A stretch of 12,146 nt of DNA from an uncultured Oscillospiraceae bacterium (GTDB taxonomy: Bacteria > Bacillota > Clostridia > Oscillospirales > Ruminococcaceae). A program made the position numbers and the translations under genes. The notes beneath the pieces are model-generated. The model ran no database searches. It worked only from the letters and a program-made list of their open reading frames with translations, and was not told where the DNA came from. Positions 4,569 through 11,965 of the stretch are shown one piece after another. How positions within the stretch are numbered: the first letter of the stretch is position 1; each line of letters starts with the position of its first letter. Where the stretch lies: contig CABUAH010000056.1 of NCBI GenBank assembly GCA_902489475.1, forward strand, positions 1-12,146, given 5' to 3'.

Positions 4569-6695
4569 TTAAAGGTGAAGTACTCTTGATTTAATTTCCT
4601 TTGTCTTGCCCTCGTTCCAGAAATTTTCTCCCAAGTATCCGCAAGTACGTCTTGTTACGTTCATTTTCGCATGATCTTTGTTGTGACACTGAGGACATTC
4701 CCACTCGTTGTCATCATTAATAACAATCTCTCCGTCATAACCGCACTCATGGCAGTAATCCGACTTTGTGTTAAACTCTGCATACTGAATATTATCATAG
4801 ATGAACTTAACTACAGACTCTATCGCCTCAAGGTTATTTCTCATATTCGGAATTTCTACATAAGAGATAGCTCCGCCCGAAGAAATCTTTTGGAACTGGC
4901 TTTCAAACTTGAATTTTGTGAAAGCATCTATATCTTCTCTTACGTCTACATGATATGAGTTTGTATAATATCCCTTGTCAGTAACATCTTCAATTGTTCC
5001 GAAACGCTTTTTGTCTATGCTTGCAAAACGATAGCAAAGGCTCTCAGCAGGTGTTCCGTAAAGTGCAAAGCCTATTCCTGTATCAGCCTTCCACTGGTCA
5101 CAAGCTCCTCTAAGCCTATTCATTACTCGCAGTGCAAAATCAAGTCCCTCAGGATCGGTCTGCGGAACGCCCTTCATAAGTTTTGTAACCTCATAAAGTC
5201 CTATATATCCCAGTGAAATAGAAGAGTATCCGTTCATAAGATACTTATCAATCTTCTCACCCTTTTTAAGTCTTGCAATAGCTCCGTACTGCCAATGAAT
5301 AGGAGAAACGTCACTCTTTGTTCCCATAAGAGCGTTGTGACGGCACATAAGCGCTTCATAACAAAGCTCAAGACGCTCGTCTAAAAGCTTCCAGAACTTT
5401 TCTTCATCTCCCTTTGCGATAATTCCTATTTGCGGAAGATTTATAGAAACTACTCCCTGGTTGAAACGTCCCTCAAATTTATAATTACCGTCTTGATCCT
5501 TCCAAGGCGCAAGGAATGAACGACATCCCATAGGAGAAAATACATTACCCTCGTAATTCTCTTTCATCTTCTTTGCAGAAATGTAATCCGGGTACATTCT
5601 CCTTGCAGAGCACTTAACAGCCATGCGTGTAAGGTAATCGTACTTTCCGCCCTTTAAGCAGTTATGCTCGTCCAAAACATAAACAAGCTTTGGAAATGCA
5701 GGAGTAACATAAACGCCCTGTTCATTTTTAATCCCTTCATAACGCTGACGCAAAATCTCTTCGATGATCATTGCGTTCTCTTCGATATATTCATCTCCCT
5801 CTTCAAGATGTAAGAAAAGGGTTACAAACGGCGACTGTCCGTTTGTTGTCATAAGTGTATTTATCTGATACTGAATTGTCTGAACGCCGCTCTTAAGCTC
5901 ACTTTCCAAACGCTCGGCAACAAGCTTGTCGATCATTTCCTTAGGCGCATCCTCACCGCAGGCTTTTCTTATCGACTTCTCAAACTTTTCCTTCGATATT
6001 CTCAAATACTTTCCGAGATGCTTTAAATCAACCGACTGTCCGCCGTACTGGTTTGAAGCAACAGATGCTATAACCTGCGTTGTAATTGTACAAGCAACCT
6101 GAAAGCTCTTAGGACTTTCGATAAGCTTTCCGTTCATAACAGTACCGTTATCAAGCATATCTCCGATATTTATAAGACAGCAGTTAAAAATCGGCTGCAA
6201 AAAATAATCGGCGTCATGGAAATGCAAAATTCCATCAGCGTGTGCTTTTGAAAGCTTTTCAGGAAGTAAAACTCTGTTTGTAAGATCCCTTGAAACCTCT
6301 CCAGCGATATAATCCCTCTGAGTTGATGCAAGAATAGTATTCTTGTTCGAGTTTTCCTCTGCAAGCTCTTTGTTTTCATTTCTTATAAGGCTTAATATTG
6401 AATCATCTGTCGTGTTTGCTTTTCTTACCAAAGCCCTTTGATATCTGTAAATGATATACGTTTTCGCCAAAACATACAGATCGAACGACATCAGCTTTTC
6501 TTCGATAATATCCTGAATGTCTTCAACAAGCATTCTCTTTCTGTTCTTTGACTCAATGTACGACAAGATCGATTCAATCTGATCATCGCTTGCTCTTTCG
6601 TTTTCTTCAACTTCTTCATTTGCTTTTTGAATAGCAATAACAATTTTGCTGCGGTCAAAGTCTACCGCTCTTCCGTCTCGTTTTACAACTTGCAT
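4569..6695 (-). CDS. nrdD: Anaerobic ribonucleoside-triphosphate reductase (class III)
   Basis: Glycyl-radical enzyme that reduces NTPs to dNTPs under anoxia, with NrdG as activase. I start it at the ATG at 6695: GGGAGG lies 6 bases upstream, and the product begins MQVVKRDGRAVDFD, the normal opening of the ATP-cone. This gives 708 residues; an in-frame TTG 33 bases earlier is not needed. The ATP-cone covers about 1-95 (allosteric control). Conserved cysteines are in FNCCLIN (172-173) and SPMGCRSFLAPW (Cys391), the latter at the active site. A four-cysteine zinc site is at Cys648, Cys651, Cys667 and Cys670. The glycyl radical is Gly686 in RRTCGYLG. First gene of nrdD-nrdG-dut. Its promoter shares a palindrome with the divergent regulator gene. 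Confidence 0.98.
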   Translation of the reverse strand: MQVVKRDGRAVDFDRSKIVIAIQKANEEVEENERASDDQIESILSYIESKNRKRMLVEDIQDIIEEKLMSFDLYVLAKTYIIYRYQRALVRKANTTDDSILSLIRNENKELAEENSNKNTILASTQRDYIAGEVSRDLTNRVLLPEKLSKAHADGILHFHDADYFLQPIFNCCLINIGDMLDNGTVMNGKLIESPKSFQVACTITTQVIASVASNQYGGQSVDLKHLGKYLRISKEKFEKSIRKACGEDAPKEMIDKLVAERLESELKSGVQTIQYQINTLMTTNGQSPFVTLFLHLEEGDEYIEENAMIIEEILRQRYEGIKNEQGVYVTPAFPKLVYVLDEHNCLKGGKYDYLTRMAVKCSARRMYPDYISAKKMKENYEGNVFSPMGCRSFLAPWKDQDGNYKFEGRFNQGVVSINLPQIGIIAKGDEEKFWKLLDERLELCYEALMCRHNALMGTKSDVSPIHWQYGAIARLKKGEKIDKYLMNGYSSISLGYIGLYEVTKLMKGVPQTDPEGLDFALRVMNRLRGACDQWKADTGIGFALYGTPAESLCYRFASIDKKRFGTIEDVTDKGYYTNSYHVDVREDIDAFTKFKFESQFQKISSGGAISYVEIPNMRNNLEAIESVVKFIYDNIQYAEFNTKSDYCHECGYDGEIVINDDNEWECPQCHNKDHAKMNVTRRTCGYLGENFWNEGKTKEIKSRVLHL

Positions 6696-6789
6696 AACTG
6701 CCTCCCTAAAATTTTGTCCTGTAAACAAACAACTTAATTTTCGTCGAAATCATCTTTTTTATTGGAAACTTTATTAAGTATATGTCATT

Positions 6790-6817
6790 TTTATACAAAA
6801 ATCAGTTGCAATTGCAA
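6790..6817 (-). promoter_or_regulatory. Predicted promoter of nrdD-nrdG-dut
   Basis: On the minus strand TTGCAA (6817-6812), a 16-base spacer and TATAAA (6795-6790). The predicted start is near 6783, with a leader of about 88 bases. Its -35 box is one half of the palindrome at 6805-6818. Confidence 0.5.
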
Positions 6818-6818
6818 C
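6805..6818. promoter_or_regulatory. 14-bp palindrome carrying the -35 boxes of two divergent promoters
   Basis: GTTGCAATTGCAAC is a perfect palindrome. Its right half supplies the nrdD -35 and its left half the -35 of the Crp-like gene. It is a candidate operator where one bound protein would block both promoters. Which protein binds is not known. Confidence 0.5.
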
Positions 6819-6834
6819 AAAAGTATGATAAAAT
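6806..6834 (+). promoter_or_regulatory. Predicted promoter of the Crp/Fnr-family gene
   Basis: TTGCAA (6806-6811), 17 bases ending TATGA, then TAAAAT (6829-6834). The predicted start is near 6841, giving a leader of about 120 bases. Confidence 0.55.
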
Positions 6835-6848
6835 ACAATATATAGTGA
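6833..6848. promoter_or_regulatory. NrdR-box-like site
   Basis: The core CAATATATAGT fits the NrdR-box core as I recall it (CwAtATaTwGt), with flanks ATA and GA. NrdR represses ribonucleotide reductase genes when dNTPs are plentiful. A second box at the usual distance of three helix turns is not clear. The nearest partial match is 39 bases away at about 6872. The site overlaps the start of the Crp-like promoter and is upstream of the nrdD promoter, so assignment is tentative. Confidence 0.35.
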
Positions 6849-6961
6849 TTCAATTTATTTTTTATGCATAGATACAGTATACAAAAAAATGTACAGTTGT
6901 CATGTCAAAAGCCCTATAACACGAGCTTTAGACAAGCTAAAACAAAAAAAGGAGTATTTTT

Positions 6962-7603
6962 ATGACGAATATTTTTGACGGCATTAATGAAAAATCTTTT
7001 TCACAAATCTGCAAATGCTTTAAAGCAACGACACGCTCATACAAAACCGGAGAAACAATAATAAACTACTCCAACCAAATTGATAATATTGGAATCATTT
7101 TAAGCGGTGAGGCTGAAGTAGTCAAATACGATATTGACGGAAACAGAGCGATCATTGAAAGACTTTCAAAAAATGAAATTTTCGGAAAGCTTTTTACATA
7201 CCTTTCCGGTGACAGTGATACAAGAGTTGTTTGTTCAAAAAACTGCGAGATCTTATATATTGATTACTATCATGTAGTAAAAAGATGTGAAAAAGCGTGC
7301 GAGCATCACTCTGTTTTTGTAAATAATATGCTCAATATTCTTGCAGAAAGATCGATCGAACAAAGTGCAAAGATCGATATTTTAAGTCAACGGACGTTAA
7401 GGCGAAAGCTTATGTCTTATTTTATTTTAGAATCTAAAAAGCAGAATAAAATGACGTTTTCCCTTCCCTTTTCACTTGCAAGTTTAGCAGATTATCTATG
7501 TGTTGACCGAAGCGCAATGCTTAGGGAAATGAAAAAAATGCGTGAGGACGGAATAATAATATCAAAGGCAAAAAAGATCACTCTTTTAAAATCTGAGATT
7601 TAA
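6962..7603 (+). CDS. Crp/Fnr-family transcriptional regulator
   Basis: 213 residues: a cyclic-nucleotide-binding-type beta-barrel at about 20-110 (IGIILSGEAEVVKYDIDGNRAIIERL), a dimerisation helix around 115-145, and a winged helix-turn-helix at about 168-205 (FSLASLADYLCVDRSAMLREM). AAAGGAG precedes the ATG by 7 bases. The phosphate-binding cassette of cAMP receptors (FGE...RSA) is not kept: here it reads IFGKLF and lacks the Arg-Ser pair, so cAMP is unlikely to be the ligand. No Fnr-type cluster of cysteines is present, although Cys17 and Cys19 are close together. It is divergent from nrdD, and both promoters share a palindrome. It may control nrdD, itself, or the GyrI-like gene downstream. 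That is inference from position. Confidence 0.93.
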   Translation: MTNIFDGINEKSFSQICKCFKATTRSYKTGETIINYSNQIDNIGIILSGEAEVVKYDIDGNRAIIERLSKNEIFGKLFTYLSGDSDTRVVCSKNCEILYIDYYHVVKRCEKACEHHSVFVNNMLNILAERSIEQSAKIDILSQRTLRRKLMSYFILESKKQNKMTFSLPFSLASLADYLCVDRSAMLREMKKMREDGIIISKAKKITLLKSEI

Positions 7604-7604
7604 G

Positions 7605-7633
7605 TTGCCGTCACATTTGTTTTGTGGTATACT
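7605..7633 (+). promoter_or_regulatory. Promoter of the GyrI-like gene
   Basis: TTGCCG (7605-7610), 17 bases ending TGTGG, then TATACT (7628-7633), beginning directly behind the stop codon of the Crp-like gene. The predicted start is near 7640, 27 bases before the ATG. Confidence 0.6.
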
Positions 7634-7666
7634 TTAAGTTAATCTGAAAATCATGGGAGGATAAAA

Positions 7667-8299
7667 ATGGCTTTTGATTATAAAAAAGAATACAAGGAAT
7701 TTTATATGCCGAAAAAGGCACCGTCTATTGTTGAGATCCCGTCAATGAATTACATTGCAGTACGAGGAAAAGGCGATCCAAACGATGAGAATGGTGATTA
7801 TAAAAAAGCAATAGGACTTCTTTATACAATTGCCTTTACAATAAAAATGAGCAAAAAGGGTGATCATCAGATCGATGGATACTTTGATTATGTTGTACCT
7901 CCTTTGGAAGGTTTCTGGTGGCAGGAAGGCAATGCCGAAATTGACTACAGCCGCAAAGACAACTTTTGCTGGATCTCTTTAATTCGCCTGCCTGACTTTG
8001 TAAAAAAAGAGGACTTTGATTGGGCAATTGCAGAAGCTAAAGCTAAAAAGAAAACTGACTTTTCAAAGGTAGAATTTCTTACATATAACGAAGGTTTATG
8101 TGTTCAGTGTATGCATATAGGTTCTTATGACAGCGAACCTGAAACTGTACAGCTCATGAATGAATTTGCTGCAAAAAACGGATATGCGATTGACATAAAT
8201 GATGAGCGTTATCATCACGAAATATATCTGTCGGATGCAAGGAGGATTGCTCCGGAAAAATTAAAAACTGTTATCCGGCATCCTATTAAAAGCATATAA
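7667..8299 (+). CDS. GyrI-like small-molecule-binding domain protein
   Basis: 210 residues, with GGGAGG 6 bases before the ATG. The body has the GyrI-like (AraC effector-binding) pattern: an opening strand IVEIPSMNYIAVRGKGDPND, then YKKAIGLLYTIAFTIKM, a central IDGYFDYVVPPLEGFWW, and a late LCVQCMHIGSYDSEPETVQLMNEF. The closing LSDARRIAPEKLKTVIRHPIK resembles the C-terminus of this stand-alone subfamily. There is no DNA-binding domain, so it is not itself a MerR or AraC regulator. GyrI-like folds bind amphipathic small molecules, and some hydrolyse or sequester them. Substrate unknown. It follows the Crp-like gene by 63 bases and has its own promoter. No clear terminator is seen behind it. 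Confidence 0.85.
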   Translation: MAFDYKKEYKEFYMPKKAPSIVEIPSMNYIAVRGKGDPNDENGDYKKAIGLLYTIAFTIKMSKKGDHQIDGYFDYVVPPLEGFWWQEGNAEIDYSRKDNFCWISLIRLPDFVKKEDFDWAIAEAKAKKKTDFSKVEFLTYNEGLCVQCMHIGSYDSEPETVQLMNEFAAKNGYAIDINDERYHHEIYLSDARRIAPEKLKTVIRHPIKSI

Positions 8300-8350
8300 G
8301 CTCAGTCTTGTTTATGAAAAACCTTTTGAATAAAACCGATGAAAAAACAC

Positions 8351-8379
8351 TTGCAATAAAAATAAAAGTATGATATAAT
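8351..8379 (+). promoter_or_regulatory. Promoter of tRNA-Ser
   Basis: TTGCAA (8351-8356), 17 bases ending TATGA, then perfect TATAAT (8374-8379). The predicted start is near 8386, about 26 bases before the mature tRNA. Confidence 0.75.
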
Positions 8380-8411
8380 ACAAAAGCTGTCTTGATTGGC
8401 AGCTCATATTC

Positions 8412-8500
8412 GGAGACGTATCGAAGTGGTCATAACGGGGCTGACTCGAAATCAGTTAGGGAGCAATCCCCCGCGAGTTCGAATCTCGCCGTCTCCGCCA
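8412..8500 (+). tRNA. tRNA-Ser, anticodon CGA
   Basis: The acceptor arms GGAGACG (8412-8418) and CGTCTCC (8490-8496) pair fully, followed by G and an encoded CCA. The anticodon loop CTCGAAA (8445-8451) has CGA at 8447-8449 and reads UCG codons. The long variable arm (around GGGAGCAATCCC) is typical of serine tRNAs. The T arm is GCGAG-TTCGAAT-CTCGC. It is a single gene with its own promoter and terminator. Confidence 0.96.
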
Positions 8501-8504
8501 ACGT

Positions 8505-8540
8505 CGTCACAAGCTATGTATCGCTTGTGACGATTTTTAT
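8505..8540 (+). terminator. Rho-independent terminator of tRNA-Ser
   Basis: The perfect 10-bp stem CGTCACAAGC/GCTTGTGACG with an 8-base loop is followed by ATTTTTATT, starting 5 bases past the CCA end. Confidence 0.9.
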
Positions 8541-8915
8541 TAAAAATCATCCCTCGCTCACGCCGCTGTTCCTCTTATACCCAAAAAAGCCTTGCAACTT
8601 CTCGTAGACCCCATGGTCATCGCAAGGTCATATCCCATTCGGACGGTTATTCAATTTTCAAGGTGCTTTGGATTGGTTTCCTCTGCTATGGGACTTGCTT
8701 AAAAAAATCACAGAGAACACCTCAGTTTGGAAAACGAAATCCGAAAACACAAACTATGGCATAATAAAAAAATCGCTATAACAAAAATGTTTATAGAGAT
8801 CAATGAAAACTTCTACATCAAGCTGCCTTTCACTCCCCACAACATCTATCATAAAAAGCTAACACCATTTTAATTTTAAAAGTTCGCACATTTTCACTAA
8901 AATCATCAATTGTTG
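8541..8915. other. Gene-free stretch between tRNA-Ser and the ComEA-like gene
   Basis: No reading frame with a credible ribosome site, no tRNA-like fold and no clear repeat was seen. A 19-codon ATG frame near 8803 lacks a good ribosome site. CTTGCAA near 8591 and CGCAAGG near 8617 can pair weakly. The stretch separates two plus-strand transcription units. Confidence 0.4.
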
Positions 8916-8944
8916 TTGCCTGAATAGGAAAATTATGTTATTAT
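8916..8944 (+). promoter_or_regulatory. Possible promoter of the ComEA-like gene
   Basis: TTGCCT (8916-8921), 17 bases ending TATGT, then TATTAT (8939-8944). The predicted start is near 8951, 31 bases before the ATG. Confidence 0.45.
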
Positions 8945-8981
8945 TAATTGTGACAATTTTTAATTCTATCGGGTAAAGAAT

Positions 8982-9776
8982 ATGAAACTCAGTAAAAATG
9001 CCATTTTGGCAATTGCTTCTACTGTTGTTTTGATTGTTAGTGCGGCTATAACTTATACTGAATCAAAGTCGGAGGAAGGGCATACTGTTGTCATAACTCC
9101 TAATCAATCCCAAACTTCTCAAAGCACCAACTCAACAATGCATGAGGAAACGACAAAACTGACTTCAACCGGTTCTGCCAAAACAAAAAACAGTAAAAGC
9201 TCAAAAACAACTGTAAAAAACAGCTCGCAAACAACAGCATCCGTATTTAGTTTTCCTGCCGATATTAACACAGCGAGCTTTGATATGCTGTGTGCTGTCG
9301 ACGGAATAGGTGAAACTACAGCTGACAAAATTCTCAGTTACAGGGAAAGTGTGGGCGGATTTAAAAGCATGTACGATTTGCTTTATATAAACGGAATCGG
9401 AGAAGGAAAGCTCGCTCTTTTGATGAAATATTTTTATGTTGTAAATGACATTGGAAGCGAAACTGTTTCACAAACTACAACAACCCAAGCAGCTCAAACA
9501 ACTACGTCTATAAAAACCACCTATTCAAATGTGAGTACCTGCAAAACTTCCCATACGACCGAAACTTCTGCTGAACGAACCTTCAAGCCTGTTAACATAA
9601 ATACTGCAAATGCTAAAGAGCTTGAAGAGTCGCTTTTGATAAGCACAGAAATGGCAGAGGAAATAATTGAGGTAAGAGGTCTGATAGGTGAATATGTGAA
9701 CATACGGGAGCTTTCAATGGTGACAAATTTTACAAACAAAATGCTTGTCGAGCGCAGAGATTACATATTGCTTTAA
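8982..9776 (+). CDS. ComEA-like exported helix-hairpin-helix protein, double domain
   Basis: 264 residues. An N-terminal membrane anchor or signal lies at about 6-24 (AILAIASTVVLIVSAAI). A Ser/Thr-rich linker follows at about 42-88. The first ComEA-type (HhH)2 domain is at about 94-153, with INTASFDML, VDGIGETTADKILSYRES and INGIGEGKLALL. A second Thr-rich linker covers about 160-200, then a diverged second copy at 204-264 begins VNINTANAKELEE but lacks the GIG hairpin. ComEA binds double-stranded DNA outside the membrane for natural transformation. The first domain keeps the DNA-backbone GIG loops and the second probably does not. The ribosome site is poor (GGGTAAAG). No comEC or pilus gene is next to it, so a competence role is only a family-based guess. 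Confidence 0.85.
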   Translation: MKLSKNAILAIASTVVLIVSAAITYTESKSEEGHTVVITPNQSQTSQSTNSTMHEETTKLTSTGSAKTKNSKSSKTTVKNSSQTTASVFSFPADINTASFDMLCAVDGIGETTADKILSYRESVGGFKSMYDLLYINGIGEGKLALLMKYFYVVNDIGSETVSQTTTTQAAQTTTSIKTTYSNVSTCKTSHTTETSAERTFKPVNINTANAKELEESLLISTEMAEEIIEVRGLIGEYVNIRELSMVTNFTNKMLVERRDYILL

Positions 9777-9906
9777 CGGAATGTTATCTTTTTCATTTAT
9801 TTGATGAGGATGGCCTCCACCTAAAAAGCTGTTTTCTACAAGAGATTGATTCAAGGACCGTAATTTTTTTAATTTATAAGCATATGTAAAGCTTTGCTAC
9901 CGTCAT

Positions 9907-9935
9907 TTGCTTTTACCACAAAAATATGATACAAT
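9907..9935 (+). promoter_or_regulatory. Promoter of aroA
   Basis: TTGCTT (9907-9912), 17 bases ending TATGA, then TACAAT (9930-9935). The predicted start is near 9942, so the 134-bp repeat class begins almost at the 5' end of the mRNA. The 130 bases between the ComEA-like stop codon and this promoter show only a weak GAGG/CCTC stem. Confidence 0.65.
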
Positions 9936-9949
9936 TACAAAATAACCGT

Positions 9950-10082
9950 GAACGGATGTTCCCCGCCTCTTAGGCGGCGGTCATCTACGTCTTTCAGTAG
10001 GGGCTTAAATCCCCTACTGAAACCCTAAGTGGCTTCGCCCTTCGTTCACTTGTTAAATGACGGGGCGGTGCCCCTTATTGAA
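9950..10082 (+). repeat. 133-bp hairpin-string repeat, copy B, forming the aroA leader
   Basis: Inverted copy of 4428-4561, about 94% identical by eye. The differences fall mainly in the loop of the long stem, in one GC stem that is weakened here (GTGGC/GCCCT), and at the outer end. It follows the predicted aroA transcript start by about 8 bases and ends 23 bases before the ATG. Relative to the downstream gene it has the same orientation as copy A before nrdG. Confidence 0.85.
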
Positions 10083-10105
10083 CTTTTTAATCTGCGGAGA
10101 AGAAA

Positions 10106-11449
10106 ATGAACAAAGATTATTATGAGGTTAAAACGCCTAAAAAGATAAACAGAAAAGCTTTCGCCGAGGTTTGTGTACCCGGTTCTAAGTCAATCACAAA
10201 CAGAGCCTTACTTATCGCCGCCATAGCAAGCGGTACTAGCACTCTAAAAGGCTGCCTTACAAGTGATGATTCTATGCATTTTTTGGAGTGCCTCAAAGCT
10301 CTTGGATTCCCTGTAAAGGTGACAAACGGCAGCGAGCTTACAAGCGATGTAACAATAACCGGCTTCGGCGGAGAAATACCTAACAAAAAAGCGGAAATTT
10401 ATGTAGGAAGCGCAGGCACAGCTGCAAGATTTTTAGTAGCAATGCTTGCATTTTCCGAGGGAGAATATACAGTAAATTCTTCCGATCAAATGAAAAAACG
10501 CCCTATGCAGCCGCTGATAGACACTCTTAGAAATGTAGGAGCTTCGATAACTTGCATAGAAAACGAGGGACATTTCCCTATCCGCATTGTCGGTATAAAA
10601 GATAATTCATTGATTCCTGAAAGCTTTACGGTAAATATTGATAAAAGCTCGCAGTTTTTGAGTGCACTTTTAATTGCTTCTGGAGCTTTCAAAAAGAAAA
10701 CGACAATAAATGTTGTCGGCTCTCACGGACTTAGCTATGTAGACCTTACCGCAAATATGATGAAAAGCTTTGGCGTAACGGTAAAAAAAGATATTTCCGG
10801 AGAACAGATCCAGTATCTGCTTTCAGGCACAGAAAGCTACACACCACTTGAATATGAAATAGAACCCGATATATCTGCGGCGGCATACTTTTATGCGCTT
10901 GCGGCAGTCCTCGGTGTAAGAGTTACTGTTAAAGGCACCTCTTCGCATATGCTTCAGGGTGACGTTAAATTTTTAAATGTGCTTTCTGAAATGGGATGTG
11001 AGATTTCAAAAGACAAAAATGGGAATGTAACTGTCATCGGCGCTGAAAACGGCAAACTTAAAGGCGGATTTACCGTTGATATGTCAGCATTTTCCGATCA
11101 GGCGCTAACGCTCTCAGCAATTGCTCCGTTTGCGGACGCACCAATAACAATAACCGGAATCAGCCATATCCGTTTCCAGGAATGCGACAGAATAAAAGCA
11201 ATCCTCGAAAATTTAACTGCGCTTGGGATCAAGGTTGAAGAGAAGTCGGACGGTGTTACAATCTATCCGGGAACTCCTGTGGGCTGTGAAATTCAGACGT
11301 ATGACGACCACAGGGTAGCTATGTCGTTTGCACTTACAGGGCTTAAAACTGAGGGCATTCGCATATTAAATCCGTCCTGCTGTAAAAAAACCTTTGCGGA
11401 GTATTTTGATGTGCTTGAAAAGGTTATTGAGGAGATCAGTGAAAAGTAA
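10106..11449 (+). CDS. aroA: 3-phosphoshikimate 1-carboxyvinyltransferase (EPSP synthase)
   Basis: Joins shikimate-3-phosphate and phosphoenolpyruvate to EPSP, the sixth step of the shikimate pathway. 447 residues, usual length. Visible signatures are PGSKSITNRAL (25-35, shikimate-3-phosphate site), GSAGTAARF (101-109, the PEP loop, NAGTAMR in E. coli), KRPMQPL (131-137), SDQALTL with catalytic Asp331, RFQECDRI (356-363, the R.KE.DRI motif), DDHR (400-403) and KKTF (427-430). GGAG lies 6 bases before the ATG. The usual aro cluster is not adjacent. A GNAT gene follows 29 bases later without a terminator. The leader is almost wholly the copy-B repeat. The GSAGTAAR loop differs from both the common GNAGTAMRP and GNSGTTxR forms, so glyphosate response cannot be predicted. 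Confidence 0.97.
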   Translation: MNKDYYEVKTPKKINRKAFAEVCVPGSKSITNRALLIAAIASGTSTLKGCLTSDDSMHFLECLKALGFPVKVTNGSELTSDVTITGFGGEIPNKKAEIYVGSAGTAARFLVAMLAFSEGEYTVNSSDQMKKRPMQPLIDTLRNVGASITCIENEGHFPIRIVGIKDNSLIPESFTVNIDKSSQFLSALLIASGAFKKKTTINVVGSHGLSYVDLTANMMKSFGVTVKKDISGEQIQYLLSGTESYTPLEYEIEPDISAAAYFYALAAVLGVRVTVKGTSSHMLQGDVKFLNVLSEMGCEISKDKNGNVTVIGAENGKLKGGFTVDMSAFSDQALTLSAIAPFADAPITITGISHIRFQECDRIKAILENLTALGIKVEEKSDGVTIYPGTPVGCEIQTYDDHRVAMSFALTGLKTEGIRILNPSCCKKTFAEYFDVLEKVIEEISEK

Positions 11450-11478
11450 TCTATACAATCTGAAATCAAGGAACGAAC

Positions 11479-11931
11479 ATGATAATAAGAGAATATCAGC
11501 CAAGCGATTGCAAAAAGATCGCAAAGCTGTTTTATAATACCGTTCATACGGTAAATGCCAAAGATTACACAAAAAAACAGTTAGATGCATGGACATCGGG
11601 CAATGTGGATTTAAGAAATTGGAACGAGTCTTTGTCTGAGCATTTTACACTTGTTGCCGTAAATAACGGCGTCATAACAGGTTTCGGTGATATCGACTCA
11701 TCAGGCTATCTTGACAGACTTTATGTACATAAGGACTATCAAAGACAAGGCATCGCTACGGCTATTTGTAATAAGCTTGAACGTGCTTTTTATGTGAACC
11801 GAATTACTGTGCAAGCCTCAATTACCGCAAAACCGTTTTTTATTCACAGAGGTTATGAAATTATCAAAGAACAGCAGGTAGTCAGAGAAGGCATTACTCT
11901 TAAAAATTACGTTATGCAGAAGCTGATGTAA
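11479..11931 (+). CDS. GNAT-family N-acetyltransferase (YafP-like)
   Basis: 150 residues, with AAGGAA just upstream of the ATG. The acetyl-CoA-binding motif A is LYVHKDYQRQGIATAICNKL (81-100), with the Q-x-x-G-I-A loop at 88-93. It is preceded by VAVNNGVITGFGDID (59-73) and followed by PFFIHRGYEII (119-129), the usual GNAT order. The opening REYQPSDCKKIAKLFYNTVHTVN and the DAWTSGNVDL segment resemble YafP-type acetyltransferases. The acceptor substrate is unknown. It shares a transcript with aroA and ends at a strong terminator. No functional link to the shikimate pathway is visible. Confidence 0.92.
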   Translation: MIIREYQPSDCKKIAKLFYNTVHTVNAKDYTKKQLDAWTSGNVDLRNWNESLSEHFTLVAVNNGVITGFGDIDSSGYLDRLYVHKDYQRQGIATAICNKLERAFYVNRITVQASITAKPFFIHRGYEIIKEQQVVREGITLKNYVMQKLM

Positions 11932-11965
11932 GATTATATCCGAAAACAACTGAATAGTATACCAG

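Noticed and set aside
4671..4958. A 95-codon plus-strand frame inside nrdD
   Set aside because: It lies opposite the zinc site and C-terminal region of a clearly functional nrdD; no ribosome site of its own.
6696..6728. An upstream TTG start for nrdD
   Set aside because: The ATG at 6695 has GGGAGG at the right distance and gives the family's usual N-terminus; the longer form would put the ribosome site inside the gene.
6962..7603. Oxygen-sensing Fnr with an Fe-S cluster
   Set aside because: The typical set of four cysteines is missing, so only membership in the wider Crp/Fnr family can be supported.
8392..8607. A 71-codon plus-strand frame
   Set aside because: It contains the whole tRNA-Ser gene and its terminator.
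8803..8862. A 19-codon peptide frame beginning ATGAAAACT
   Set aside because: No Shine-Dalgarno at a suitable distance, and no hydrophobic or charged pattern like that of the 29-residue peptide.
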